Of a DNA stretch of 64,000 bases, positions 19,098-27,979 are shown piece after piece. The position numbers and the translations under genes were made by a program. How positions within the stretch are numbered: the first letter of the stretch is position 1; every line of letters begins with the position of its first letter. The notes beneath the pieces are model-generated. The model made no database searches and had not been told where the DNA came from. It saw only the letters and a program-made list of their open reading frames with translations. Source of the DNA: Orbaceae bacterium lpD02 (lineage in GTDB: Bacteria; Pseudomonadota; Gammaproteobacteria; Enterobacterales; Orbaceae); assembly GCA_036251875.1 (NCBI GenBank), contig CP133960.1, forward strand, positions 930,001-994,000, read 5' to 3'.

Positions 19098-20453
19098 ATG
19101 CAAATCCCATTTATTAAATATAATCATCAAAAGTATCTTGATGAACTAGCGAAAATAGAGCAATCGGCTGATGATTATCAGGTGTTGTATACACCTAAAG
19201 AATACCGTTTAGCTCTATTACAATCGATTAAAAACGCAACTCAGCGTATTTATATTATTGCCCTTTATCTCGAGCGGGATGAAGCGGGTAAAGAGATCTT
19301 ACAAGCGATTTATGATGCTAAAACTAGTAAGCCTAATCTTGATGTTAAAATTTTTGTCGATTGGCACCGTGCACAACGTGGCCGCATGGGCGAAGAAAAA
19401 CAACAAACTAACGCTGACTTTTATCATCAAATGAAATTAACCCATCCAGAGGTTGATATTCAGATATATGGCGTGCCCGTTAATCGCCGTGAAGTACTCG
19501 GTGTCTTGCATCTTAAAGGCAGCATTATTGATGACACGCTACTTTATAGCGGTGCGAGTATTAATAACGTTTATTTGCATAAGTTGGATAAATACCGTTA
19601 TGACCGATACCATCTTATTACCAATAAAACCTTAGCTGATAGCATGGTTAGTTATATTGATGACAATTTTTTACCTTTTGATGGTGTGCAACGACTCGAT
19701 CAACCTGAACATAAAACACGTAAGCAACTTAAGCTTGAAATTAAAGCCTTACGTCAACACCTTACACAAGCTAATTACCAGTTTGACGGCAATATAGATA
19801 ATAATACTCTAAGCGTCACGCCAATTGCAGGCTTAGGTAAGGGCAATCCGCTGAATCAAGTCATTCACCACCTTATTAGCCAAGCTAAAGAAAAAGTCAT
19901 ATTTTGTACCCCTTACTTCAATTTACCGCCAATTATTATTAAAGACATTATTAGACAACTTCGAAAAGGCAAAAAAATTGAGATTATTATTGGTGACAAA
20001 ACCGCTAATGACTTCTATATTCCCGAAGATGAGCCATTCAATATCATCGGTGGTTTACCTTATCTATATGAAATTAATTTGCGTAAATTTGTTGAAAGAC
20101 TACAAGAGTTTGTCGATAAAGAACAATTAATTATTCGTTTATGGAAAGATGAAGAGCACAGCTATCACCTGAAAGGTATTTGGGTTGATGATAACTGGGT
20201 ATTAAACACCGGCAACAATATCAATCCAAGAGCTTGGCGACTCGACCTTGAAAATGGAATTTTAGTCCATGATCCTAATGGTATACTGCGCGAAAAATTT
20301 ACTGAAGAGCTCAACACCATTAGGCAAAAAACCCAATTGATTAATCACTTTCAACTTATTCAGGCAAGCCAATTTTACCCTAAACAGGTACATAAATTAA
20401 TTAATCGCCTGAGGCGTATTAAGATCGATAAAATTATTAAACGCTTGTTGTGA
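19098..20453 (+). CDS. pssA: CDP-diacylglycerol--serine O-phosphatidyltransferase PssA
   Basis: About 451 residues, equal to E. coli PssA, a phospholipase D superfamily enzyme that makes phosphatidylserine, the precursor of phosphatidylethanolamine. The two HKD motifs are visible: LHLKGSIIDDTLLYSGAS and YHLKGIWVDDNWVLNTG. Other matches are VDWHRAQRGRMG and HKLDKYRYDRYHLI. An in-frame ATG at 19074 would add eight residues absent from the E. coli protein and falls just after the promoter palindrome, so 19098 is chosen. The next enzyme in the pathway, psd, is in this window near 50 kb. Confidence 0.95.
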   Translation: MQIPFIKYNHQKYLDELAKIEQSADDYQVLYTPKEYRLALLQSIKNATQRIYIIALYLERDEAGKEILQAIYDAKTSKPNLDVKIFVDWHRAQRGRMGEEKQQTNADFYHQMKLTHPEVDIQIYGVPVNRREVLGVLHLKGSIIDDTLLYSGASINNVYLHKLDKYRYDRYHLITNKTLADSMVSYIDDNFLPFDGVQRLDQPEHKTRKQLKLEIKALRQHLTQANYQFDGNIDNNTLSVTPIAGLGKGNPLNQVIHHLISQAKEKVIFCTPYFNLPPIIIKDIIRQLRKGKKIEIIIGDKTANDFYIPEDEPFNIIGGLPYLYEINLRKFVERLQEFVDKEQLIIRLWKDEEHSYHLKGIWVDDNWVLNTGNNINPRAWRLDLENGILVHDPNGILREKFTEELNTIRQKTQLINHFQLIQASQFYPKQVHKLINRLRRIKIDKIIKRLL

Positions 20454-20469
20454 TCGCACAAAAATAGCT

Positions 20470-20509
20470 AACCTAACAGTAAATATTTTGCCATTAGCTG
20501 TTAGGTTTT
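20470..20509 (+). terminator. terminator-like hairpin after pssA
   Basis: A 10-bp stem AACCTAACAG / CTGTTAGGTT with an 18-nt loop, ending in TTTT, directly downstream of the pssA stop. The long loop lowers certainty. Confidence 0.65.
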
Positions 20510-20699
20510 CAGCATTAAAACCCTTTGATAAACAGTGAAAATTGCTTTTCACTATCATGACCATATATTCCTTATCTCATTGTAAGGTAATAGGCAAAAA
20601 TCCAAAAAATGAGATGATTATAACATTATCGCTAATATCATCATTTCTTATCTCCATTTAATACATTGATATAAAACAATTTTTCATTTAACCGAAAAT

Positions 20700-20727
20700 T
20701 TGAAAATGCACATCATTTTGTTATAAT
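20700..20727 (+). promoter_or_regulatory. sigma-70 promoter of the amidohydrolase-pyrK-pyrD operon
   Basis: TTGAAA (20700-20705), a 16-nt spacer and a perfect TATAAT (20722-20727). Transcription would begin near 20734, leaving a leader of roughly 37 nt before the ATG at 20771. This argues against using the in-frame TTG at 20735. Confidence 0.65.
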
Positions 20728-20770
20728 CCTATTTTTGAGACACCTTATTGCTCGATGCTCAGATAATAAT

Positions 20771-22030
20771 ATGCATATAAAAAAACCATTATCCTTTGAT
20801 AAGCTACTATCAACGATTGAAAAATTAGCCGCCTATAGTGAAACCAATATCGCTGATGGTGTGACGCGTCTTGCCTATAGCCAAAATGACGAGCTTGCTC
20901 ATCAATATATTATTAAGCTCGCGCAGCAATATGGTCTCGATTGCCAACAAGATATCGTAGGTAACGTATTTATCACCTTACCGGGTCAAGACCCTAGCTT
21001 GCCGGCAATTGCGACCGGCTCACATCTTGATAGCGTGCCAAATGGTGGCAAATATGATGGTATTTTAGGTGTTATGGCTGGCTTATACTCATTAACGCAG
21101 TTTCAACCTAAACAATTAACGCGTTCATTAACATTAATTATCTTTCGCTGCGAAGAGTCGAGCCGCTTTGGGATTTCTTGTCTTGGCAGCAAAATATTAA
21201 CCGGCAACATTGACCCGCAGAAATGGCACGAAACCAAGGATAACCACGGTAAAACACTCTACCAAGCGATTGATGAAGCCGGTTATCAAAGTGCCAAACT
21301 TGAGCAAGCAGAACTGGCCAATGATGCCTATGGTGCTTTTGTTGAATTACATATTGAGCAAGGAAAATGCCTTGAAGCGGCAAACAAAGCCATAGGGGTC
21401 GTAAATGGTATCGCGGCGCCAACACGTTTTCGGGTTGACGTCTATGGTCAAGCGGATCACTCTGGTGCAACGCCCATGTCACAACGGCAAGATGCGCTAG
21501 TGAGTGCGGCAACAATCATTACAACACTAAATAGCCTTGCTAACCACGAAGCGCAGTTAGGCACGGTTGCAACAGTCGGTAAACTCAATGTTTATCCTAA
21601 TGCGATCAATGTGATCCCCGGTCACGTACGCTTTTATATCGATATTCGAGGAATTGAACTCGATAGCATTAACCGCGTCGTACAAGGTTTACAACAGCTA
21701 ATTGCGCAAATAATGGCAAGCCAACCGATCACAATTACACTCGATAGCTTATCACAAGAACATCCCGTTAAATTGAATCCACGCCTTTGCCAAACTATCA
21801 GCCAACTATGTAGTGAACAGCATATTGAGTATTTAGATATGCTAAGTGGCGCGGGTCATGATGCGATGTATATGGCACAAAAGTACCCTACTGCTATGAT
21901 TTTTATCCCATCTAAAGCCGGAATTAGCCATCATAAAGATGAATTTAGTTCGCCTGATGACATTATCTTAGGGGCAACGCTATTAACTAAGACGCTAGAA
22001 AAATTAGCCAATCAAAAAGAGAATAATTAA
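20771..22030 (+). CDS. M20-family Zn-dependent amidohydrolase (carbamoylase/allantoate amidohydrolase type)
   Basis: About 419 residues of the hydantoinase/carbamoylase branch of peptidase family M20. Metal-binding residues are in GSHLDSVPNGGKYDGILG (His and Asp), FRCEESSRFG (Glu), VELHIEQGK (His) and the C-terminal GAGHDAMYMA (His). The dimerisation-domain motif QADHSGATPMSQRQDA is also present. Relatives hydrolyse N-carbamoyl amino acids, ureidosuccinate, allantoate or ureidoglycine. The stop codon directly abuts the pyrK start, and pyrD follows, so a carbamoyl-aspartate (ureidosuccinase) role is plausible but inferred. The ATG matches the promoter position better than an in-frame TTG at 20735. 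Confidence 0.85.
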   Translation: MHIKKPLSFDKLLSTIEKLAAYSETNIADGVTRLAYSQNDELAHQYIIKLAQQYGLDCQQDIVGNVFITLPGQDPSLPAIATGSHLDSVPNGGKYDGILGVMAGLYSLTQFQPKQLTRSLTLIIFRCEESSRFGISCLGSKILTGNIDPQKWHETKDNHGKTLYQAIDEAGYQSAKLEQAELANDAYGAFVELHIEQGKCLEAANKAIGVVNGIAAPTRFRVDVYGQADHSGATPMSQRQDALVSAATIITTLNSLANHEAQLGTVATVGKLNVYPNAINVIPGHVRFYIDIRGIELDSINRVVQGLQQLIAQIMASQPITITLDSLSQEHPVKLNPRLCQTISQLCSEQHIEYLDMLSGAGHDAMYMAQKYPTAMIFIPSKAGISHHKDEFSSPDDIILGATLLTKTLEKLANQKENN

Positions 22031-22831
22031 ATGACTGCAATTGATAGCCGATCCACCATCATTAGTAACCAATGGGTTAACGATGAGTACAAGCATATGA
22101 TAGTGCAAATTGATGAAAAAGCCGCCAATGTTCAACCTGGCCAATTTTTTAACTTACTTTGCCCACAGACCGAATCGGATAAACCATTTTTTCGCCGGCC
22201 GATGAGCACTTACTTGGCCAACAGCCAAACAGGCCAAGTTGAATTTTTGTATAAAGTCACCGGCAGCGGAACGCGCACGCTTGCTGAATTAAAAGCAAAT
22301 GATAAGTTATCGGTGCTAGGGCCATTAGGCAAAGGATTTAATTTAAAGGCCCATTACCAGCATATCTTAGTTGTCGGCCGTGGCGTTGGTTTAGCCACAC
22401 TGGCTCCACTTGCTGAAGCGGCAGCTGACAAAAACATTATGGTAACCGCGCTGCTCAGTGCCAGAAACCGTAACAGCTTAATGTCCCAAACGCGCTTTTT
22501 AAATGTGAATGCTAACGTCATTGAAGTTATTGATACTGACGATTCAAGTCGGATTGAAAATGTTGAAGCGATTATTCTAGCAGAGCATCAAAAGCGCCCT
22601 ATTGATGCCGTATTTACCTGTGGCTCAACCCGATTGACCAAACTACTACAACAGCTAGCCATTAAGCATAATATTGACGGTGAAGTCGCGCTTGAACAAC
22701 ATATGGCTTGCGGTATTGGCATGTGCCACTGCTGCGTCAAAGCCTTTAATATTCAAGGTAAAAATGCACCTCGCAGTAAGCGAGTGTGCATTGATGGGCC
22801 GGTGTTTGATATAAAGGAGTTTATGCCATGA
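22031..22831 (+). CDS. pyrK: dihydroorotate dehydrogenase B electron transfer subunit PyrK
   Basis: A 266-residue iron-sulphur flavoprotein. An FAD-binding ferredoxin-reductase-like domain (QPGQFFNLLCP, FFRRPMSTY, GPLGKGFNL) is followed by an NAD domain (VVGRGVGLATLAPLAEAA) and a C-terminal [2Fe-2S] site with Cys at 227, 232, 235 and 253 (MACGIGMCHCCV ... RVC). PyrK shuttles electrons between the PyrD FMN and NAD. Most gammaproteobacteria use a quinone-linked class 2 PyrD and have no PyrK, so its presence is notable. It overlaps pyrD by 4 nt (ATGA). Confidence 0.9.
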   Translation: MTAIDSRSTIISNQWVNDEYKHMIVQIDEKAANVQPGQFFNLLCPQTESDKPFFRRPMSTYLANSQTGQVEFLYKVTGSGTRTLAELKANDKLSVLGPLGKGFNLKAHYQHILVVGRGVGLATLAPLAEAAADKNIMVTALLSARNRNSLMSQTRFLNVNANVIEVIDTDDSSRIENVEAIILAEHQKRPIDAVFTCGSTRLTKLLQQLAIKHNIDGEVALEQHMACGIGMCHCCVKAFNIQGKNAPRSKRVCIDGPVFDIKEFMP

Positions 22832-23766
22832 GTGATCTATCTGTCGATATTAACGGCGTAATCTTACATAACCCGATCATGCCAGCATCAGGAACGTTTG
22901 ATAAAGAGTTAGCTGCTATCATCGATTTTAACCAACTCGGGGCGATCGTCACAAAAACCTTTACCGCCGATAAACGTAGTGGTAACCCTGTACCAAGGGC
23001 CTGTGAATTACCTAATGCGATGCTCAATGCCATCGGCATCCCCAGTAAAGGGGTTAACCACTATATAGAACACAGCGTTCCCTATTACCGGCAATATACC
23101 CCACCCTTAATTACCAGCATTTCAGCCAATACCGCCACTGACTTTGGCTTATTAGCAGCAAAGCTTGATAAGGTAGCAGGTATTACCGCAATTGAAGCCA
23201 ATATTTCTTGTCCAAACATTGATGCTCACGGCAAAGCCTTTGCAATGGAAGCCGATTCAACCGCTCATGTGGTCAACGCATTACGTAAAGCAACCAAGTT
23301 ACCCCTCTGGGTAAAATTGACGCCAAATACGGGGGATATTATTAGTGTCGCCAAAGCAGCGCAAGATCATGGCGCTGATGCAGTGATTGTCGGTAATACC
23401 GTACTTGGCATGGCAATCGATATTACCACTCGTCGGCCTAAACTTGGCAATATTATGGGTGGATTATCTGGACCAGCCATCAAACCGATAATGCTCCGCA
23501 TGGTATACCAATGTTACAAACATATTACGATTCCAATCATTGGCTGTGGTGGCATAACAACGGTTGACGATGTAATCGAATACTTTTTAGCGGGGTCGTC
23601 TGCCGTGCAAATCGGCACCGCAAACTTTATTGAACCGTCAATAATGATAACACTTATTGATGACTTGCACGCCTATTGTCAGGCGAATAAGATAGCGTGC
23701 TTACGCGATCTAACGGGCGCGCTCATTGATGAAAAATTTACTACGCTAGATGCGCTACCCTATTAA
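22828..23766 (+). CDS. pyrD: dihydroorotate dehydrogenase, class 1B catalytic subunit
   Basis: A 312-residue FMN TIM-barrel protein of the class 1 type. Signatures are MPASGTF, VTKTFTADKRSGNPVPR, ANISCPN (Cys128 as the likely catalytic base, whereas class 2 uses Ser), LWVKLTPNTGDI, GGLSGPAIKPIMLRMV and GCGGITTVDDVIEYFLAGSSAVQIGTA. It works with PyrK as an NAD-linked dihydroorotate/orotate oxidoreductase. The reaction could serve pyrimidine synthesis or, given the amidohydrolase in the same operon, orotate breakdown. Length and start are normal for the family. Confidence 0.92.
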   Translation: MSDLSVDINGVILHNPIMPASGTFDKELAAIIDFNQLGAIVTKTFTADKRSGNPVPRACELPNAMLNAIGIPSKGVNHYIEHSVPYYRQYTPPLITSISANTATDFGLLAAKLDKVAGITAIEANISCPNIDAHGKAFAMEADSTAHVVNALRKATKLPLWVKLTPNTGDIISVAKAAQDHGADAVIVGNTVLGMAIDITTRRPKLGNIMGGLSGPAIKPIMLRMVYQCYKHITIPIIGCGGITTVDDVIEYFLAGSSAVQIGTANFIEPSIMITLIDDLHAYCQANKIACLRDLTGALIDEKFTTLDALPY

Positions 23767-23786
23767 CCTAGTAGACTGACAAAAGT

Positions 23787-23812
23787 GATAGGGATTGGCT
23801 CCCTATCAACCT
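23787..23812 (-). terminator. hairpin between convergent pyrD and the aldehyde dehydrogenase gene
   Basis: An 8-bp perfect stem (GATAGGGA / TCCCTATC, 5-nt loop). There is no U tract on the + strand and a short ACTTTTGT on the - strand, so it is a weak terminator at best. Confidence 0.4.
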
Positions 23813-23818
23813 CAAACA

Positions 23819-25213
23819 TTAATACGCCGCATCAGGTGTTGTTACCCGAATTAACTTAGGATTAACAAATTCATGAATACCCGCTTCGGCTTGTTCCCGT
23901 CCATAACCCGAAGCTTTGGTTCCCCCAAATGGCAGCTCAGGGGCAATGCCGGTGGTATGATTGATATAAACCATACCGGTAATAATTTGACGAGCGACAC
24001 GAATGGCTTCTTTTTCATCTTTGCCAAATACCGATCCGCCTAAACCAAACTCAGTTGCATTGGCGATTTTAATTGCTTCATCAATGCTTTGTACCACATA
24101 AATACAAAGTACAGGGCCAAAAATCTCTTCGGAATAGGCTTTCATATTTGGCTTTATATCGGTTAATATCGTCGGTTGCATAAATGCGCCCTCTCGCGCT
24201 AGGCGTTTACCACCCAGTACCAGTTTAGCCCCTTCAGTTACCGCCAATTCGACTTGTTTAATCACTTTTTGCACCGCTTTTTCACTGTTAAGTGGCGCCA
24301 ATTGCGTGTTAGGATCGAGCGGATCGCCAACCACAATATTTTGGTAAAGTGACTTCGCTTTCTCGATAAACTCGTCCGCCACTGATTGTAAAACGATAAT
24401 ACGTTTTGGCGACACACAGACTTGGCCGGCATTAAATAATCGCCCTAATGCCGCCGTTTGCACCGCTAAATCAAGATCGGCATCAGCAAGAACAATAAAG
24501 GGATCACTGCCGCCAAGCTCTAATGTTGATTTTTTTACACAACTTGCCGCTGCCGATGCAAAACTTGCACCTGCAGGTTTACTACCGGTTAATGAAGCGC
24601 CTTTTACTCGAGGATCGGTGACTAATTCAGATACTTTCGAGCCTGAGATAAACAAATTGGTATAAACACCTTCTGGTGCACCGGCTTCACGCAGGATCTT
24701 CTCCATTATGTCAGCACATTGTGGAACATTTGAAGCATGTTTTAAAACGACCGTATTACCGGCCATAATATTAGCGGCAGCGGTACGGGTAATTTGATAG
24801 AAAGGGAAATTCCAAGGTTGAACGGTAAGTAAAACGCCGATTGAATCATACGTTAAAAATGCTTTGCCATATTTAACGGGAATTGGTTTATCGGCCAATA
24901 AGTTGGCACCTTCATTGGCATAGTAATCAAAAATATCCGCGCAAAGTTCAACTTCCGCTATCCCTTCACGCAGCAGCTTACCCATCTCAATGGTACATAA
25001 CTTGGCAAGCGACTGTTTTCGTTCGCGTAAAATAGTCGCTGCGTTATGCAGTACCTGTGCTCGCTCGGGGAATGATGTTTTATGCCAAGATTGGTAAGCA
25101 TCATCGGCTTTTGCAAACAATGCATCAATTTGCGCCATGGTCATTTCAGCATAGATTTTTTCAACTTTATTGGTGGTAGGGTTAACAGTTTTGATCGGTG
25201 ATTCATTACTCAT
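23819..25213 (-). CDS. NAD(P)-dependent aldehyde dehydrogenase, succinate-semialdehyde type
   Basis: About 464 residues of the ALDH superfamily, nearest in pattern to the short GabD1/Sad-type succinate-semialdehyde dehydrogenases that convert the semialdehyde to succinate. Motifs are VQPWNFPFYQ, AGNTVVLKHASNVPQ, SLTGSKPAG, catalytic Glu in LELGGSDPF, catalytic Cys in NAGQVCVSPKR, EIFGPVLCIY and PFGGTKASGYGRE. Two ATGs are possible; the second (25213) sits 7 nt from the Shine-Dalgarno GGAG and is preferred. No aminotransferase or GABA permease is adjacent, so the aldehyde substrate is uncertain. Confidence 0.87.
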   Translation of the reverse strand: MSNESPIKTVNPTTNKVEKIYAEMTMAQIDALFAKADDAYQSWHKTSFPERAQVLHNAATILRERKQSLAKLCTIEMGKLLREGIAEVELCADIFDYYANEGANLLADKPIPVKYGKAFLTYDSIGVLLTVQPWNFPFYQITRTAAANIMAGNTVVLKHASNVPQCADIMEKILREAGAPEGVYTNLFISGSKVSELVTDPRVKGASLTGSKPAGASFASAAASCVKKSTLELGGSDPFIVLADADLDLAVQTAALGRLFNAGQVCVSPKRIIVLQSVADEFIEKAKSLYQNIVVGDPLDPNTQLAPLNSEKAVQKVIKQVELAVTEGAKLVLGGKRLAREGAFMQPTILTDIKPNMKAYSEEIFGPVLCIYVVQSIDEAIKIANATEFGLGGSVFGKDEKEAIRVARQIITGMVYINHTTGIAPELPFGGTKASGYGREQAEAGIHEFVNPKLIRVTTPDAAY

Positions 25214-25485
25214 TTTCATACTCCATTGTGACGTTGTATACGATGCCAGGTATCAGCAGCAATGCTTGCTGATAACACGACAAGACATTGCCAATAATTG
25301 TTTTAAAAAATGGTTTTAAAAAATAGTTTAGAAAAAATCATATCAAAAAATATTCAATATATATAACAGCATACATGAATTATGCCAAAATAAAAATCGG
25401 TTATCACTATCGTAGTAAGGTTATTAATAACCGAATTTATTAACGGGAATCGCGTATATTGCGAGCGGAAGTCAAAGCGATAAAA

Positions 25486-27417
25486 TTAATTTTTCTCTAA
25501 AAAAATAATCTCACTGCCTGCTAATGGCATTTTTAATACATGGGACTTAATTTTACCCCATACCTGCATTTCACAGGCTTTACAGTTAAATTTTAAGATC
25601 AGCTCTTCATTGTTATGCACCAGCTTCATCGGGGTCACTTTGGTTTTGACCCCTTGCACACCTTTGGCTTGTTTAGGGCAAAGATTAAAGGCAAAGCGCA
25701 GGCAATGCTTAGTGATCATCAGTGGTGCATCATCTTTTACATCATGGCTTTCATAGGCATTATCAATCAGCTCAACACCATGCTGTAAATAAAACTGGCG
25801 CGCTTTATGATTATAGACATTGGCCAAAAAGCTCAACTGCGTTTCAGGGTAAATCGGCGCAGGGCTAACTTCTGGCTTACGTACTCGGCGTGAATAATCG
25901 GCAATGCGTTGCTCGGTCAGTAAATCGATGACCTCACGGCGCAGCTGATTAAGCTGACTACTTGGCACAAAATAGACGGGATTTAGCGCAATTTCAATCG
26001 ATGTCGCGTAATAGATAGTTTGGCCTAATTTGGCCAAACTATCTTGAAGATTTTTAGCGGCTTTATCGGCTTGCTCTGCCAAATCAAAATCGGCGATTAA
26101 CGTTTGACGTACTTCGCTCCCCTCTTCACTTTTGGCGATCAGTTCGATTCCACCGACACAATTACGCAACAAAAATGAGACGCCAATACGTCGTTGACTC
26201 GACTCTTTTAATAAACTTTGTTGCCAAACATGATCTAAATTACGGTTAATTAGACAAGGCAGCTTGACGGTTAACAGTGATTTAGGTAACTCATTAGGCA
26301 AAACCCGATACATATCTGCCGCTAACTTTTCGACTTTATCGGCTCTAAAGCCAACCACCTCACGTTTAACTAAAATATTAAGCCCATCACCATTTGCCAA
26401 AGCCAGTTTAGTTTTAATATCGACTGCTTTATCGGTCACTTTTACGATTTCGCCAATTTGTAACCCCACAAATTTTGGCGAATCAAACGCACCGATATCG
26501 GCCTTACGCCCATGCACAAAATAGTCGGTGCTCCCACGGTGAAACGTGCGATTTGCATCAGGGGTAAAAAAGTATTCAGTTTTGCCACTTGATGCGCGGC
26601 CTAAATCCGGTCGCTGTAGTAAAATTTTATCCAATTTTTGCCGATAAAAAGCAGTAATATTTTTAACATAGCTCAGATCTTTGTAACGCCCTTCTATTTT
26701 AAAAGAGCGAACGCCAGCCGCCACTAATTCAGCAAGATTATCTGACTGATTATTATCTTTCATCGACAACAGATGCTTTTCATAAGCAACCACCCGCCCT
26801 TGATCGTCTTTTAAGGTGAACGGTAAACGACAGGCTTGTGAACAATCACCGCGGTTGGCACTACGACCGGTTTGGGCATGTGAAATATAGCACTGGCCAG
26901 AGAACGCCACACAAAGTGCACCGTGAATAAAATACTCAATATTGGCATCGGTTTGCTGCTTAATTAACGAAATCTCATGCAAATCAAGTTCACGCGCCAA
27001 CACGATTTGCGAAAAACCGACGTCGGCTAAAAATTTGGCCTTTTCAGGCGTGCGAATATCCATCTGAGTACTCGCGTGCAGATCAATCGGTGGAATATCT
27101 AAGGCTAAAATGCCCATATCTTGCACAATTAATGCATCAACACCGGCATCATAAAGCTGATAAATCAGCTGACGTGCGGGCGCCAGTTCATTGTCATGCA
27201 AAATGGTATTTAAAGTCACAAATATTTTAGCGCGATAAAGACGGGCAAACTGAACTAATTTGGCAATATCATGGAGCGAATTACCGGCATTATGACGAGC
27301 ACCAAAACTAGGCCCACCAATATAAACCGCATCGGCACCATGCAAAATAGCCTGTTTAGCTATTGCAATATCTTTAGCGGGACTAAGTAATTCGAGCTGA
27401 TTATGTAATAAAGTCAT
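25486..27417 (-). CDS. rlhA: 23S rRNA 5-hydroxycytidine C2501 synthase RlhA (U32 family)
   Basis: A 643-residue U32-family protein aligning throughout with E. coli RlhA/YdcP (653), which is needed for hydroxylation of C2501 in 23S rRNA. Signatures are LELLSPAKD, HGADAVYIGGPSFGARHNA, LHASTQMDI, IEYFIHGALCVAFSGQCY, GRSANRGDCSQACRLP and SFKIEGRYKD. The Cys residues in this central block are the conserved iron-sulphur/catalytic cysteines of the family. A C-terminal domain ends with CLRFAFNLCPKQAKG and FNCKACEMQVWGKIKSH. It is a monocistronic unit. Confidence 0.94.
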   Translation of the reverse strand: MTLLHNQLELLSPAKDIAIAKQAILHGADAVYIGGPSFGARHNAGNSLHDIAKLVQFARLYRAKIFVTLNTILHDNELAPARQLIYQLYDAGVDALIVQDMGILALDIPPIDLHASTQMDIRTPEKAKFLADVGFSQIVLARELDLHEISLIKQQTDANIEYFIHGALCVAFSGQCYISHAQTGRSANRGDCSQACRLPFTLKDDQGRVVAYEKHLLSMKDNNQSDNLAELVAAGVRSFKIEGRYKDLSYVKNITAFYRQKLDKILLQRPDLGRASSGKTEYFFTPDANRTFHRGSTDYFVHGRKADIGAFDSPKFVGLQIGEIVKVTDKAVDIKTKLALANGDGLNILVKREVVGFRADKVEKLAADMYRVLPNELPKSLLTVKLPCLINRNLDHVWQQSLLKESSQRRIGVSFLLRNCVGGIELIAKSEEGSEVRQTLIADFDLAEQADKAAKNLQDSLAKLGQTIYYATSIEIALNPVYFVPSSQLNQLRREVIDLLTEQRIADYSRRVRKPEVSPAPIYPETQLSFLANVYNHKARQFYLQHGVELIDNAYESHDVKDDAPLMITKHCLRFAFNLCPKQAKGVQGVKTKVTPMKLVHNNEELILKFNCKACEMQVWGKIKSHVLKMPLAGSEIIFLEKN

Positions 27418-27542
27418 TAGTGATTCACTGATAAAAAAAACTCAGCGATTATACCCGTTTTTTAACTTAATTAGCATTATTTCTTGCGGTTTTTCGATTA
27501 AACGTTACAGTATTGATCTCATTTAAATCGGGCTAAACAACT

Positions 27543-27896
27543 ATGAAAACTGTCACTATTTACCATAATCCTAAATGTTCTAAAAGTCGCGAAACCCTCG
27601 CATTACTAGAGCAAAAAGGCATTGAGCCGAATATTATTCTCTATCTTGAGCACGCGCCATCGGTTGAGACATTAAAAACATTACTTAACCAACTCGGCTT
27701 TACCTCCGCCCGGCAATTGATGCGCAGCAAAGAGGAACTCTATCAAGAACTTGATCTCGCGAATGAAGGACTCACCGAGCAGCAACTATTAGCCGCGATG
27801 CACGCACATCCCAAACTGATCGAAAGACCGATTGTCGTTGCCAATGGCCAAGCCCGCATTGGCCGACCGCCAGAAAACGTACTAGCCATTGTGTAA
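27543..27896 (+). CDS. yfgD: ArsC-family arsenate reductase-like protein YfgD
   Basis: A 117-residue thioredoxin-fold protein closely matching E. coli YfgD. The N terminus YHNPKCSKSRETLALLEQ carries the ArsC active-site Cys (Cys12), and the C terminus has LIERPIVVANGQARIGRPPE, the conserved anion-site region with Arg residues. The ArsC family reduces arsenate with glutaredoxin, but no ars operon is nearby and YfgD's physiological role is poorly defined. It is convergent with rlmKL. Confidence 0.9.
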   Translation: MKTVTIYHNPKCSKSRETLALLEQKGIEPNIILYLEHAPSVETLKTLLNQLGFTSARQLMRSKEELYQELDLANEGLTEQQLLAAMHAHPKLIERPIVVANGQARIGRPPENVLAIV

Positions 27897-27938
27897 TATT
27901 TGCAGCATAAAATCGGCAGATTATTTGAATTAGAGGGG

Positions 27939-27971
27939 CAATAGCACATGGTTAAAATCGATGTGCTATTG
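27939..27971. terminator. intergenic hairpin between yfgD and rlmKL
   Basis: A perfect 11-bp stem (CAATAGCACAT / ATGTGCTATTG) with an 11-nt loop lies between the convergent stops. Neither side has a strong U run, so intrinsic termination is uncertain. Confidence 0.4.
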
Positions 27972-27979
27972 GTTAAAAC

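Noticed and set aside
20735..20770. TTG start adding 12 residues to the M20 amidohydrolase
   Set aside because: It falls at the predicted transcription start and lacks a Shine-Dalgarno. The ATG at 20771 is preferred.
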